A DNA stretch of 64,000 bases from Nocardiopsis sp. CNR-923 (GCF_001942255.1 NZ_MKKC01000074.1:1-64000); one strand, 5' to 3'. Numbered from the stretch's first letter, positions 1-10,993 are shown. Notes: a model not told the origin generated them from the sequence alone. Numbers and translations are program-made.

Positions 1-335
1 TCCTGCTCCTGGCCCTGCTCCTGCTCCACGGCCTGCTCCTGCTCCTGGTCCTGCTCCTGGTCCTGGTCCTGCTCCTGGCCCTGCTCCTGCTCCACCTCCT
101 GCTCCTGCTGCTGGCCCTGCACGTTGGTGAGTTCGTTGACGTTGACGTTGGTGCTCTTCACCACGTTGTCGACCTCGATGACCCCGTGCTTCTTGATGTT
201 GTCCTTGATCGAGATCGAGTGCTTCTTCTTCGGGGGGTGGTAGTCATAGTCGGCCAACGCGACAGACGGCGCGGTGAGAGCCACGGCCGGAGCAACGAAA
301 CCAGCGATGAGGACGCGCTTGATGGTCATCTGCAT
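1..335 (-). CDS. Secreted protein with alternating Gln-X repeat tail (partial, 3' end outside window)
   Basis: I do not recognise the family. Reading begins at ATG 335, chosen over the in-frame ATG 329 because AAAGGGG lies about 8 nt upstream. Residues 1 to about 31 are a signal peptide (basic MTIKR start, hydrophobic core, cleavage after ALA). A short basic stretch (HPPKKKH) and a region of about 35 residues rich in Ile, Val and Asn follow. The tail, which runs off the window, is low-complexity: almost every second residue is Gln, with Glu, Asp, Gly, Val or Ala between (QEQEVEQEQGQEQDQDQEQ). The DNA shows it as a run of ctg alternating with ctc/gtc/gcc. It is likely exported and acidic; adhesive or aggregation-prone behaviour is only a guess. 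The true length is unknown. Confidence 0.7.
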   Translation of the reverse strand, partial: MQMTIKRVLIAGFVAPAVALTAPSVALADYDYHPPKKKHSISIKDNIKKHGVIEVDNVVKSTNVNVNELTNVQGQQQEQEVEQEQGQEQDQDQEQDQEQEQAVEQEQGQEQ

Positions 336-789
336 GTGGATTACCCCTTTCGGCAACGGGGCGGAATATCCGCACCCGATCCATTGGTCCGCACCCATCC
401 CAACCGCCTCTTGGCCTCAGCGGGATATCCGTGGCGCCCCGTCGCACCGGGGATGCCACGGGCGCGGACCAGCGCCTTCTGATGGCAGCCTCCACCTCAG
501 CGCACACCGGTCGAACACGCAAGGCATCTGTTACACCACCGACAGTATTGGCGGAATAACACAATGGCATGGGAATTCGTCGAATCAGGAGCGGCACGGA
601 TCGGGCCAGAAGAAGGGCACGCCGTGCTGACGGCAAAGGTGTAGGAAAGCCATACCGAACAGGGAACGGAAAACCTTGCGAATCCCCCGCTGTTCACCAA
701 GGGAAAGTTCGCGCGGGGCAGGGGATTCGGCCGGGGAACACCGGGAACCCCCGGGGCTCAATTCCCCCGGGGGTTCCCGCGGCACGGCG
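336..789. other. Intergenic region, no gene seen
   Basis: About 450 bases between two minus-strand genes. The side next to the secreted-protein gene is less GC-rich and should hold its promoter. The only other structure seen is the terminator hairpin at 743-778. Confidence 0.5.
743..778 (-). terminator. Perfect 14-bp hairpin behind the acyl-CoA dehydrogenase gene
   Basis: GGGAACCCCCGGGG (743-756) is followed by its exact reverse complement (765-778) around an 8-nt loop. It sits 12 nt past the dehydrogenase stop. There is no T-run, as is common in actinomycete terminators. Confidence 0.75.
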
Positions 790-2019
790 TCAGCGGACCG
801 GCAGACCCGTGATCGCGCGGCCGATGATGAGCTTCTGGATCTCGCTCGCGCCCTCGAAGATGGTGAAGATGGTCGCGTCGCGGTGCCAGCGCTCCACCGG
901 GTACTCGCGGGTGTAGCCGTTCCCGCCCAGGATGCGCACGGCGTTCTGGGTGACGAAGGTGGCCGTCTCACTGGCGTAGAGCTTGCTCATGGAACCCTGC
1001 GCGTGGTCGAAGTCCTTGTCGTTGCGGGCCATCCACGCGGCGCGCCACACCAGCAGGCGAGCGGCGTCGATCCGGGTGGCCATGTCGGCCAGCAGGAAGG
1101 CCACGCCCTGGTTGTCGCCGATCGGACGCCCGAACTGCTCGCGCCGCGTCGCGTACTCCAGCGCGTACTCGTAGGCGGCTCGGGCGCAACCGACCGCCAT
1201 GGCCCCGACCGTCGGACGTGAGGCCTCGAAGGTCTTCATCGCGGCCTGCCCCTTGGAGTGCTTTCCCTCACGGGCGCGGGCGAGCCGCTCGTCGAGCTTC
1301 TCCTTGCCCCCGAGCAGGCACGCACCCGGGACCCGCACGTCCTCCAGGACGACCTCGGCCGTGTGCGAGGCCCGGATGCCGTGCTTGGCGAACTTCTGCC
1401 CCTGGCTCAGCCCCGGCGTCCCCGGCGGCACGATGAACGTGGCCTGTCCGCGGGAGCCGAACCCGGGCTCCACCGACGCGACGACCACGTGGATGTCCGC
1501 GATGCCGCCGTTGGTGGCCCACGTCTTGGTCCCGTTGAGCACCCACTCGTCCTTGGCCTGGTCGTAGACCGCCCGCGTGCGGATCGCCGCCACGTCGCTG
1601 CCCGCGTCGGGCTCCGAGGAGCAGAAGGCGGCGAGCTTGACGTCGTCGGCCGTGCCGAACATCTGCGGCGTCCACTCCAGGACCTGTTCCTGGGTGCCGT
1701 TGGCGGCCACGGACACCGCGGCCAGGCCGGTGCCGGTGACGGCCAGGCCGATGCCCGGGTCACCCCAGTAGATCTCCTCGAAAGCGACGGGGACGCCCAG
1801 GCCGCTCGGCTCCAGCCACTGGTTCGCGAAGAAGTCGAGGGAGTACAGGCCGATCTTGGCGGCCTCCTGGAGGATCGGCCAGGGCGTCTCCTCCCGCTCG
1901 TCCCACTCGGCGGCGGCGGGGCGGATGACGTCGGCGGCGAACCCGTGCGTCCAGTCCCGGACGTCGCGGACGTCCTGGCTCAGTTCCAGGCTGAAGGCGG
2001 GCGCGGTGGCCTCACTCAT
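790..2019 (-). CDS. Acyl-CoA dehydrogenase
   Basis: FAD-dependent alpha,beta-dehydrogenation of acyl-CoA thioesters, the first step of beta-oxidation or of branched-chain/short-chain acyl-CoA breakdown. The 409 residues match the usual family length and order: alpha-helical N-domain, middle beta-domain ([17 protein letters not shown], then TKTWATNGG), and C-terminal helical domain. The C-terminal FEGASEIQ motif carries the presumed catalytic base, about Glu389. ATG 2019 follows AAGGA by about 10 nt. The gene stands alone on the minus strand with a hairpin behind it and a palindromic operator about 50 bp upstream, so single-gene regulated expression is likely. Substrate chain length cannot be read from the sequence. 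Confidence 0.93.
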   Translation of the reverse strand: MSEATAPAFSLELSQDVRDVRDWTHGFAADVIRPAAAEWDEREETPWPILQEAAKIGLYSLDFFANQWLEPSGLGVPVAFEEIYWGDPGIGLAVTGTGLAAVSVAANGTQEQVLEWTPQMFGTADDVKLAAFCSSEPDAGSDVAAIRTRAVYDQAKDEWVLNGTKTWATNGGIADIHVVVASVEPGFGSRGQATFIVPPGTPGLSQGQKFAKHGIRASHTAEVVLEDVRVPGACLLGGKEKLDERLARAREGKHSKGQAAMKTFEASRPTVGAMAVGCARAAYEYALEYATRREQFGRPIGDNQGVAFLLADMATRIDAARLLVWRAAWMARNDKDFDHAQGSMSKLYASETATFVTQNAVRILGGNGYTREYPVERWHRDATIFTIFEGASEIQKLIIGRAITGLPVR

Positions 2020-2069
2020 GCGCTTACATCCTTCTGTGGTCCCTCCCGGGGGGAGGGTAGGCCGTTATA

Positions 2070-2086
2070 TGTTACCAACGGTAACA
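2070..2086 (-). promoter_or_regulatory. Palindromic operator TGTTACC-N3-GGTAACA upstream of the acyl-CoA dehydrogenase gene
   Basis: A perfect 7+3+7 inverted repeat about 50 bp upstream of the start. A near-identical site with the same flank (TCAGGCTCG on the + strand) occurs at 9509-9525. It is likely a TetR-type repressor site, but no matching regulator is identified here. Confidence 0.55.
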
Positions 2087-2160
2087 GTCAGGCTCGGTCG
2101 GACACAATGCCCCCGCCCCCGCGGTGCGCGGGCGGGCCCGGCGAACGGCGGACCGCCCGA

Positions 2161-2188
2161 GCGTCGGCCCCGCGCGCGGGGCCGACGC
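2161..2188 (-). terminator. Hairpin terminator of ramB
   Basis: GCGTCGGCCCC (2161-2171) pairs perfectly with GGGGCCGACGC (2178-2188) across a 6-nt loop, 38 nt past the ramB stop. Confidence 0.75.
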
Positions 2189-2225
2189 GCACCCCGCGCG
2201 CGACCCGGCACGTCGTCCCGGCCGC

Positions 2226-3698
2226 TCAGTCCCGGCCGTGCTTCTCCAGGAAGGTGTAGACGTCGTGCTCGTCCACGCCCGGGAACGTCCCCGAGGGCAG
2301 GGCGGACAGCACGTGGGAGTGGGCGCGCGCCGAGGGCCAGACGTTGCCCTCCCAACGGGCGGCCAGGTCGGCGGGCGGCCGGACGCAGCACTCCCCCGTG
2401 GGGCAGTTGGACTGGGTGCGGTTGGTGGTCTCGCGGCCCCGGAACCAGCGCGACTCCTTGTAGGGCACGCCGAGGGTGATCGCGAAGTTGCGCTCCCGGC
2501 TGGGGTCGACGTGTGCCACGCACCAGTGCGTGCCGTTGGGCTTGTCGGTGTACTGGTAGTAGATCGAGTAACGGTCCGGCGAGGCGAAGACCTGCCGCCC
2601 CGACCACTGGCGGCACATGCGCTGACCCTCGATCGCGCCGGTGTCGTCGGTGGGAAAGACCAGGCCGTCGTTCTCGTAGGCCTTGTAGATGATGCCGGTC
2701 TCGTCGTTGCGGATGAAGTGGCAGACCAGGTCCAGGTGCCGGTGGGCCAGGTTGGTGAACCGGTGCGCGGCCATCTCGTAGGAGACGGAGTAGACGTCGC
2801 GCAGGTCCTCCACCGACAGGTCGCGGGCCTCCTTGGCCCCCTGCAGGTAGGAGACGGCGGTGGACTCGGGGATGAGCACCGCGGCCGCGAAGTAGTTGGC
2901 CTCGACGCGCTGGCGCAGGAAGTCGCCGAAGTCCGTCGGCTGCCGGTGGCCCAGGATCACGTGGCCCAGAGTCTGGAGCAGGATCGTCCGGGGGCTGTGC
3001 ATGCCCAGGGTCGTCTCGCGCTTGAGGTAGATGCGCCGGTTGACGTGGTCGGTGAGGGAGCGCACCGAGCGGGGCAGGTCCTGCACGTACCTGAGGGTGA
3101 AGCCGTGGTGGGTGGCGATCGCCAGGATCTGCCCCTGGGAGAGGGCGCCCGCGGTGTAGTTCACGGCGGCGAGGGTCTCGGCGGCCGCCTTCTCGATGTG
3201 CTCGAAGTAGTTGCCGCGCTCGCGCATCTGGCGACGCAGGTCGGCGTTGGCCCGGCGCGCCTCCTCGGGGGTGGCGGTCGGCTTGGCGCTGCGGCGCTTG
3301 AGTTCGTCGTACAGGCCCACGATGTGTTCGAGCACGTCGTTGGGGACCCGCTTGCCCACCTTCAGGTGCGGAAGGTTGAGCCCCTGGTAGAGGGAGTCGC
3401 GCTGGGCCTCCTCGACCGCGATCTCCAACTGCGCGCGGCGGCTCGGGGGCTGCCTGGACAGGAGTTCCTCGACCGACACGTTGAGGGCGGAGGCCAGGGA
3501 GGTCAGGAGCGAGAGCTTGGGCTCGCGCTTGCCGTTCTCCAGCAGCGAGAGCTGCGAGGGGGCACGGCCGACGCGTTCCCCCAGGTCGGAGAGGGTCATT
3601 CCACGCGCGCGGCGAAGATGACGGAGTCGCTGGCCGAACGTGACGAGATCTAGGTCACCTGTCAAAGACGGTATTTCTTCAGCACCAAAGTACGCCAT
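2226..3698 (-). CDS. ramB: RamB-type XRE-family regulator of acetate/propionate metabolism
   Basis: 490-residue transcription factor. Residues about 20-80 form an XRE helix-turn-helix (FGQRLRHLRRARGMTLSDLGERVG...SQLSLLENGKREPKLSLL). Next comes a helical linker and an ImmA/IrrE-like region at about 200-300 (HSPRTILLQTLGHVILGH, a degenerate HExxH, so probably sensory rather than proteolytic). The C-terminal domain carries a cysteine cluster (CPTGECCVRPPADLAARWEGNVWPS) typical of the RamB/short-chain fatty acyl regulator family. In Corynebacterium RamB represses aceA, and here the gene is divergent from aceA across 184 bp, which strongly supports the same role. The start at 3698 gives a full-length N-terminus. 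Confidence 0.9.
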   Translation of the reverse strand: MAYFGAEEIPSLTGDLDLVTFGQRLRHLRRARGMTLSDLGERVGRAPSQLSLLENGKREPKLSLLTSLASALNVSVEELLSRQPPSRRAQLEIAVEEAQRDSLYQGLNLPHLKVGKRVPNDVLEHIVGLYDELKRRSAKPTATPEEARRANADLRRQMRERGNYFEHIEKAAAETLAAVNYTAGALSQGQILAIATHHGFTLRYVQDLPRSVRSLTDHVNRRIYLKRETTLGMHSPRTILLQTLGHVILGHRQPTDFGDFLRQRVEANYFAAAVLIPESTAVSYLQGAKEARDLSVEDLRDVYSVSYEMAAHRFTNLAHRHLDLVCHFIRNDETGIIYKAYENDGLVFPTDDTGAIEGQRMCRQWSGRQVFASPDRYSIYYQYTDKPNGTHWCVAHVDPSRERNFAITLGVPYKESRWFRGRETTNRTQSNCPTGECCVRPPADLAARWEGNVWPSARAHSHVLSALPSGTFPGVDEHDVYTFLEKHGRD

Positions 3699-3882
3699 GC
3701 GTTCATAGTACGGAAAGAATCAAGCTTCTTCGCACGGATCCAGGTGGAAAACCCGTTGATCTTGCTCAAGAATCATAGTTACCGGCGGGGAACTTACCGC
3801 CCAGGGCTCACCCCCGGCCCTGGACCGGACCTCCCTCGACCGGTGCGAACACTTGGGGACTACACGTAAGGCGGGATCGAAC
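3699..3882. promoter_or_regulatory. Divergent ramB/aceA control region
   Basis: AT-rich compared with its surroundings. It contains an inverted repeat TCTTG-CT-CAAGA (3760-3771) and the aceA ribosome site AAGGCGGG (3868-3875). RamB autoregulation and aceA control are expected here by analogy with Corynebacterium. I do not see an exact copy of the published RamB box. Confidence 0.45.
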
Positions 3883-5181
<1,299 letters not shown>

Positions 5182-5253
5182 CGCTGGTCTTCGTTCCCCG
5201 ACGTCTCCCTCCCCGCTTCGTGGCTGGGGCGGGGCGGGACGACCGTCCACCCC

Positions 5254-5301
5254 GGCCGTCGGCCGCGCGCGGTCCGTGTCACACGCGCGTGGCCGACGGC
5301 C
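5254..5301 (+). terminator. Hairpin terminator of aceA
   Basis: GGCCGTCGGCC (5254-5264) pairs with GGCCGACGGCC (5291-5301), extended inward by a GCGCGC/GCGCG arm and followed by TTCTCTT. Confidence 0.7.
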
Positions 5302-5345
5302 TTCTCTTCGGCGGCGGCCGCGACACACGCCATAGAGTCGACACC

Positions 5346-6169
5346 GTGACTGACGAGACCCGCGAACCCGCCGCACTGACCTCGAAGGACGCGCCCGGAG
5401 CCACCGCCGACGCCGCCCTCCCCTCCCCGCGCCTGCTGCGTTGGGAGGTCGTGTGCGTCCTGGCCCTGTCCCTGGGCGCGGCCGCGGTGTCGGCGACCAT
5501 CTCCTTCGTCGGCGTGCTGACCGCGCCGGAGTCCCTGGCCGAGCAGACCGCGACCCTGGTGCGTCCGCGCGCGACCAGCGGCCCTGGCTGGACCTGACCT
5601 ACCAGCTCTACGCCGTGGTGTTCGCGCTCGCGCCCGTGCTGCTGGTCGTCCACCTCCTGCACCGCACCGGCGAGAGCGCCCGCACGGTGGGCTTCGACGT
5701 CCGCCGCCCGGGATTGGACCTGCTGCGCGGCGTCGCGCTCGCCGCCCTGATCGGATCGGGCGGGCTGGTGGTGTACGTGGTGTCCTGGCGGCTCGGCCTG
5801 ACGGTCACCATCGACCCGAGCACCCTCGACGGCAACTGGTGGGACAGCCTGGTCCTGGTGCTCCAGGCAGCCAAGAACGGCGTGCTGGAGGAGGTGATCG
5901 TGGTCGGGTACCTGCTGCACCGGCTGGGCCAACTCGGCTGGTCGCCGTGGCGGGCGATCCTGCTCAGTTCGGTCCTGCGCGCCTTCTACCACCTCTACCA
6001 GGGCGTGGGCATGTTCTTCGGCAACCTGGTGATGGGCGCGGTCTTCGGCTGGTTCTACCACCGCTACGGGCGGGTGATGCCGCTGGTCGTGGCGCACACG
6101 GTCATCGACGTGGTGGCCTTCGTCGGCTCGGTGCACCTCATCGGCCGCGTCGGCTGGCTCCCCGTCTAG
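5346..6169 (+). CDS. CPBP-family intramembrane metalloprotease (one frame break)
   Basis: Membrane protein of about 274 residues of the CAAX-protease/bacteriocin-processing (CPBP, Abi) family. The frame opens at GTG 5346 (VTDETREPAALTSKD), runs through a first hydrophobic helix, and stops at TGA near 5595. The remainder continues in the next frame from about 5580 (RDQRPWLDLTYQLYAVV). One missing base in the CGCGCGCG run around 5565-5580 restores 825 nt. Family motifs are present: EEVIVVGYL (the Glu-Glu pair; the usual Arg is Val), RAFYHLYQG, and HTVIDVVAF (His...Asp). Substrate is unknown; in actinomycetes this family is chromosomal and generally uncharacterised. Confidence 0.75.
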
Positions 6170-6339
6170 CGCGTGCCGCGGACACACACCCCGCCGCGCG
6201 CCCGGCCGCCGGTCGGGCTCGGACACGATCGGCTCGGCGTGCCCGAGCCGCCCGGGAGCGGCGACGTGGGTGTTCCTACCGGTCGGACCAGGGGGAGCGG
6301 ATTCCCGGGTGGTCCTTCCGGGAAACCGGTGCGCCCGTC

Positions 6340-7602
6340 TCAGCCGCGCCGGCGCGCGGCGATGGCGTCCTCCAGGTAGCGGGGACGGCCCAGCAGCAGG
6401 CCCACGACCGCGTTCACCGCTACCAGGCCGAGCACCAGGAGCAGCGGAGCGCGCCAGCCGCCCGACACCTCGTGCAGCAGCCCGAAGAGGAAGGGGCCGG
6501 CCCCCGCCATGAGGTAACCCAGGCTCTGGCTGGACGCCGACATCGCGGCGGTGCCCTCGCCCGTGCGGGTGCGCAGCGCGAAGACGGTCAGGGCGTAGAC
6601 GAAGCTGCCCATGCCCACACCGATGAAGGTCGTCCAGACCCACACCCCGGGCATGGGGGCGAACCACATGCCGCCGATCCCGATGACGTAGGCGGCGGCG
6701 AAGACGCCGACGAAGGGGCGCTGGTCGCGCGCGCGGGTGAGCAGCGTGGGCAGGACCAGGGACATCGGGATGCCCAGGGTGGTCAGGTAGGACAGGGCCA
6801 GTCCGGCGGTCTGGGCGTCCATGCCCTGGTCGCGGAGCATCTGCGCGTACCAGCCGAACAGGATGTAGGCGATCGAGGACTGCGTCCCGAAGTACAGCAC
6901 GCTCTGCCAGCCGATGGCGGTGCCCAGGACGTCCCGCACCCCCAGGACCCGGCCCTTGCGTCCGCCGTGCTGGCCTCCGCGCAGGACCAGCAGCCACGGC
7001 AGGAGGGCGAGGACGCCGAACGCGGCGAAGGAGCCCAGGGCGATCCGCCAGTCCCCCGTGGCCCGCTCCAGCGGCACGGTGGCGGCTGCGGCGATGGCGG
7101 TCCCCGCCGCCAGCGCGGTGGTGTAGACCGTCGTCATCAGGCCGACCCGGTCGGGGAAGTGGTGCTTGACCAGAGCGGGAAGGATGACGTTGCCGATCGC
7201 GCCGCCGGCCAACGCGACGACGCTCAGCGCGAGGAACAGCCAGGGCTCGCCGACGGCGGCCCGGGCGGTGAGGCCGACCACGAGCGCCACCAGCGCGTAG
7301 ACCATGAGGTGGTGGTCGCCCAGGCGGCGGGCGAGGGTCGGGGTGAGTCCGCCGAACAGGGCGAAGCACAGCACGGGCAGAGTGGTGAGCGCGCCCGCGC
7401 CCACGGCGGTCATGCCCAGGCCCGCCGTGACCTCGTCGAGCACGGGGCCGACGCTGGTGATCGCGGTGCGCAGGTTGAGCGCGGCCAGCCCGATACCCAC
7501 CGCGACCAGCAGGGGAAACGCCCACCGGGGACGTGAAGGAGCGGTCTCCCGTGTCGGGTGACCGCTCGTCGAGGTGGTCGGGGGAGCTGGTGCGGCGCTC
7601 AT
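6340..7602 (-). CDS. CynX/NimT-type major facilitator transporter
   Basis: 420-residue, 12-helix permease. The first helix carries the subfamily signature (GIGLAALNLRTAITSVGPVLDEV). Loop 2-3 has GGLTPTLARRLGDHHLM and the second half begins near VLGVRDVLGTAIGWQSVLYFGTQS. Members export or import small anions and organic compounds (cyanate, nitroimidazole, glucosinolate-like solutes); the substrate here cannot be named. The gene is divergent from a GntR/FadR-type regulator (7769), a recurrent arrangement in actinomycetes, so that protein probably controls it. No strong ribosome site precedes ATG 7602. Confidence 0.88.
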   Translation of the reverse strand: MSAAPAPPTTSTSGHPTRETAPSRPRWAFPLLVAVGIGLAALNLRTAITSVGPVLDEVTAGLGMTAVGAGALTTLPVLCFALFGGLTPTLARRLGDHHLMVYALVALVVGLTARAAVGEPWLFLALSVVALAGGAIGNVILPALVKHHFPDRVGLMTTVYTTALAAGTAIAAAATVPLERATGDWRIALGSFAAFGVLALLPWLLVLRGGQHGGRKGRVLGVRDVLGTAIGWQSVLYFGTQSSIAYILFGWYAQMLRDQGMDAQTAGLALSYLTTLGIPMSLVLPTLLTRARDQRPFVGVFAAAYVIGIGGMWFAPMPGVWVWTTFIGVGMGSFVYALTVFALRTRTGEGTAAMSASSQSLGYLMAGAGPFLFGLLHEVSGGWRAPLLLVLGLVAVNAVVGLLLGRPRYLEDAIAARRRG

Positions 7603-7768
7603 GCGAACTGGCTCACAGATTCATAGGATGACCCAATGTACTTCATGAGGATAACGCATTGCCGATCGCCGACGATTCCTCGGCGCAACTGGTCTAAGCT
7701 CCCGCGTAACCGATCCGAACACGCACACTCGCCCTGTCATCCGGCGACCCGCCCCTAGGAGGTAACGC

Positions 7769-8469
7769 GTGCCCCTCGCCTCGACCCGCCGGACCGGTCT
7801 GGTGGACCAGGTCATCAGTCAGTTACGAGCGCAGATCGACTCGGGTGAATGGGGCGTCGGCGACCGCATCCCCACCGAGTCCGAGCTCTCCGACCTGCTT
7901 GAGGTCGGCCGCAACACCGTCCGCGAGGCCGTCCGCGCCCTCGCCCACGCGGGTCTGCTGGAGATTCGCCAGGCGCCGGGACCTTCGTGCGCGCCTCCAG
8001 TGAACTGGGCGGGGCCCTGCGCCGACGCCTGGAGCGCTCCCGGCTGCGTGAGAACCTGGAGGTCCGCCGCGCACTGGAGGTCGAGGCCGCGCGCCTGGCC
8101 GCGCTGCGCCACACCGACGAGGACATGGCCGACATCGACCGCGCGATGAACCTGCGAGAGGAGGCCTGGCGGGCGCGCGACATGAGCGTGTTCGTCGAGT
8201 CGGACTTCGCACTGCACCGGGCTGTGGTGAACGCCACGCACAACACCCTGCTCATCGACCTGTACGACGACATCGCCCAGGTGGTCTACGCGAGCATCGC
8301 GCACACCGCCTACGAACAGAACGACGAGGCGACGGGGCAGTCGTCGTCGGCGTCCGAGGGCATCGACCACTCCAAACTGGTCGAGGCCGTGCGCGCCGCC
8401 GACGCGACCGCGGCCGCCCGCGAGGCGACCTGCTACATCGACGAGCTGCTCTCCCTCACCGAGGAGTGA
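7769..8469 (+). CDS. GntR-family (FadR-type) regulator (one frame break)
   Basis: Ligand-responsive repressor of about 233 residues. GTG 7769 follows a perfect AGGAGG. The N-terminal winged helix (QLRAQIDSGEWGVGDRIPTESELSDLLEVGRNTVREAVRALAHAGLLEIRQ) is followed by a FadR-type all-helical C-terminal domain (LEVRRALEVEAARLAA...DFALHRAVVNATHN...SKLVEAVRAADATAAA). The frame breaks at about 7972, where CAGGCGCCGGG lacks one G; restoring it gives RQGAGTFVRASSE, the expected wing sequence, and a length of 702 nt. The divergent transporter gene is the likely target. The effector is probably an organic acid, which is an inference from the family. Confidence 0.85.
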
Positions 8470-8537
8470 GACCGCGGCGGTCGCCGCTCACGAGGTCCCC
8501 AGGGCGTTCTCCCATCGTGTCCGCCGTACGGGGTCAC

Positions 8538-8578
8538 GGCCCGGGTCGGTTCGCTCCCTCGCCGACCGGACCCGGGCC
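8538..8578. terminator. Bidirectional hairpin between convergent GntR and RraA-like genes
   Basis: GGCCCGGGTC (8538-8547) pairs with GACCCGGGCC (8569-8578), extended by GGT/ACC with one bulged G. Confidence 0.7.
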
Positions 8579-8600
8579 CTCGCCCGATGCCGCCAGTCCG

Positions 8601-9394
8601 CTACTCCCCGCCGTAGACGTCGCCCGCGACCCGTCGCGGCGCCACGACGCCCGGCCGCGCCCCCGAACGGCCCTCCGCGCCGCGCACGGCCTGGTCCCGG
8701 CGGGTCGTCCGGGACCGCGCGTGCCCGGACCCGCGCCGCGCGCCGCGGTCGGGCGCGCCGTCCCAACCCGCGACCCGGGAGGGGTCCAGCCCGAGCAGGT
8801 CCAGGGTGCTCTCGCCCGCGTGCACGGCCTCCACGAGCGCGCGGTCGCGCGTGATGCCGCTGACGGTGTCGGCGATGATCGTGCTCACCTGGCCGCGCGG
8901 CAGGCACACGACGCCGTCGTCGTCGGCGACGATCCAGTCGCCCCGCCGCACCGGCAGGGGGCCCGGACCGCCGGCGGCCGACATGCTGATCTGCTGGCCG
9001 ACCGCGCCGCCGGCCTCGTGCCCGGCCTCGCGCACGGCGACCCCCGCGCCGAAGACGGGCAGCTCGCTGTGGGCGATGGCGGCGATGTCGCGCACGCAGC
9101 CGTCCAGGACGATGCCGACGACACCGCGCGTGCGGGCGGCGACGGCGATGATCTCGTCGACGTACCCGTACTCCGGCTCGCCCGCCACGTCCACGACCAG
9201 CGCCGACCCCGTCGCGCCTGGGCCACGGCCACGTGGATGGCCAGGTTGTCCCCCGGGACGCAGCGGACCGGGAACGCGGTCGCGGCGAACGCGGCCCCCG
9301 GCCAGACAGAGAACAGGTGGGTACCGAACGGCCGTGCGCCGTTCCTGGCCAGCGCCGCCGTGCCCGCCGCCGTCAACGTCCTCGCAAGCGCCAC
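8601..9394 (-). CDS. RraA-family protein (HMG/CHA-aldolase-like; one frame break)
   Basis: The family includes the RNase E inhibitor RraA and class II 4-hydroxy-4-methyl-2-oxoglutarate aldolases; actinomycete members are usually the latter type. GTG 9394 follows GGGAGG. The N-terminal part (FGTHLFSVWPGAAFAATAFPVRCVPGDNLAIHVAVAQA) and the core (EPEYGYVDEIIAVAARTRGVVGIVLDGCVRDIAAI, then RRGDWIVADDDGVVCLPRG) lie in different frames. The break is near 9215, in GGCGCGACGGGG, and adding one base gives 795 nt. The GxVxDGxxRD and GDxxxxDxDGV metal-site motifs are intact. The last 45 residues are Arg-rich and unlike the family, so the true stop may lie earlier in another frame. Confidence 0.75.
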
Positions 9395-9508
9395 GTCAGC
9401 CTCCCACTACACCCGCGCCCGGTGCGGTCGGCTCGGGCCGACCCGTCTCTATACTCACGGGTAACTTAGGCGTGACGCAAGACATACGTCCCGGAAACAC
9501 GTGAAAAT

Positions 9509-9525
9509 GTTACCGGCGGTTACAT
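9509..9525 (-). promoter_or_regulatory. Second TGTTACC/GGT(T)ACA-type operator, upstream of the RraA-like gene
   Basis: TGTTACC-GGC-GGTTACA with one mismatch from perfect symmetry, about 115 bp upstream of GTG 9394. The following + strand flank (TTCAGGCTCG) matches that of the site at 2070-2086. Confidence 0.5.
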
Positions 9526-9596
9526 TCAGGCTCGCGCCTGGCGCGCGGACCCGGGGCAACGCCCCGGGGACCGCACGCGCCGGGCACGGCCGAGCC

Positions 9597-10526
9597 TCAG
9601 ATCGCCATCCACCCCACCGGCCGCTCGCCGCCGCGGCGCTCCTTGCGCACCGACAGGTGGTCCCACGTCTCCACGTGGGCGACCCCCGGAGCGACGCGGA
9701 CCGCCTCCAGGCACTCCACCAGGTGGTGGCGGTCGGGGGCGGTGAGCGTCCCCACGACGTCGTAGCGTCCGAAACCGCTGGCCAGGAAGGACACCCGGGG
9801 CATGTTGGCCAGCGCCGCGCCGACCGTCTCGGCGTCCCCGCGGCACCGCAGGCCGAAGCCGAGCCGTTCGTTGGCGCCCACCGCCGAGGGCTCCACGATC
9901 GCCGTGACGTGCACGACGCCCGAGCTGAGCAGCCGCACCACGCGGGACCGGGCCGCCGCCTGGGACAGCCCGACCTGGCGCGCCAGGTCCGCGTAGGAGG
10001 CCCGGCCGTCCCGGAGCAGCTGGCGCACCAGCCGCCAGTCCAGGGCGTCCAGCTCCACGTCCCTCAGCTCCCGCACGCTGCTGTGCGCGTCCTTGAACAC
10101 GGCGTTGGCGCGGAAGACCTCCGCCCCCTCCACTCCCGGCAGAGCGCGCAACTCGGCCAACTCCTTGGTCAGCGCGCCGTCGTCGGCCACCCGCACCTGC
10201 GCGACGGCGGGGAAGCGCCCCGCCGAGTGCGCGGCGAAGGTCACGGCCTCGCGCTCGTCCAGGGCCTCCATCAGCGGACCCACCGGGCCGCTGACCCTGA
10301 AGGACACGTGGCCCAGGACCTCCATGCCCACGACCCCGGCGTGTAGAACGCCCACGATCCTGATCGCCCCTGACTGCACGAGCTGACGGACTCGGGCGCG
10401 CACGGCCGTCCGGGACAGGCCGACCCCGTCGGCCAGTGCTTGGAACGTCGCTCTGCCGTCCCCCTGCAGCGCACGCATGAGCGCCGCGTCAACCGCATCG
10501 AGCACGATGGTGCCTTTCATTCCCAT
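9597..10526 (-). CDS. Lrp/AsnC-family regulator with two helix-turn-helix units
   Basis: 309-residue regulator built as a tandem duplication: HTH at about 5-50 (DAALMRALQGDGRATFQALADGVGLSRTAVRARVRQL), a RAM-like ligand domain at about 60-150, a second HTH at about 160-205 (DWRLVRQLLRDGRASYADLARQVGLSQAAARSRVVRL), and a second RAM domain. This double-length form is typical of streptomycetes and relatives. ATG 10526 is preferred over later starts because GAAGGG lies about 7 nt upstream. The target and amino-acid effector are unknown. It is divergent from the LCP gene across a long spacer. Confidence 0.88.
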   Translation of the reverse strand: MGMKGTIVLDAVDAALMRALQGDGRATFQALADGVGLSRTAVRARVRQLVQSGAIRIVGVLHAGVVGMEVLGHVSFRVSGPVGPLMEALDEREAVTFAAHSAGRFPAVAQVRVADDGALTKELAELRALPGVEGAEVFRANAVFKDAHSSVRELRDVELDALDWRLVRQLLRDGRASYADLARQVGLSQAAARSRVVRLLSSGVVHVTAIVEPSAVGANERLGFGLRCRGDAETVGAALANMPRVSFLASGFGRYDVVGTLTAPDRHHLVECLEAVRVAPGVAHVETWDHLSVRKERRGGERPVGWMAI

Positions 10527-10993
10527 GACGCCGCCCTTCCCCCAGACGGCGCCCCCTCCTGCGGCCAGATCATCGCAGCTGTCGCGCCGGTTCACTACTG
10601 ATCACGAAAGAAATCGGCTGTTTCACCCCTTCTATCGGCCCAAAAGCGCTACCCAACCCCCCAGCGACGACCTCCCCGCCACATAACAGACTTGTATAGA
10701 ACATCCCTAATGAGGCGACCGCCGCGCACACAAGTCCGGCAAAGCGCCACACTGAACTGACGGGTACGAACCGTGCGTGCGAGGGGCACCCCCTCACGGC
10801 GGCGGAAAGTGCCCGTACAACTGGTCCAAGGGCGCGAACACGACCGGAACCGGAACGCGTCCTGGGATCGTCTACGTGACGGAGGCGTCCGGGTCGACCC
10901 CCGGGCGCGCGAGCGCGCCCTCCGCCCGAAACCGTGGCGGGCGCGACCGAACGGGGGTGGCGCCGCCGCCCCCCGGCTGGAGAGGAATCGCCG
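10527..10993. other. Divergent intergenic region between the Lrp-type and LCP genes
   Basis: About 465 bases. The part near 10600-10720 is AT-richer than its surroundings and presumably holds promoters in both directions. No RNA or clear operator was recognised. The right half is simple GC-rich sequence. Confidence 0.4.
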
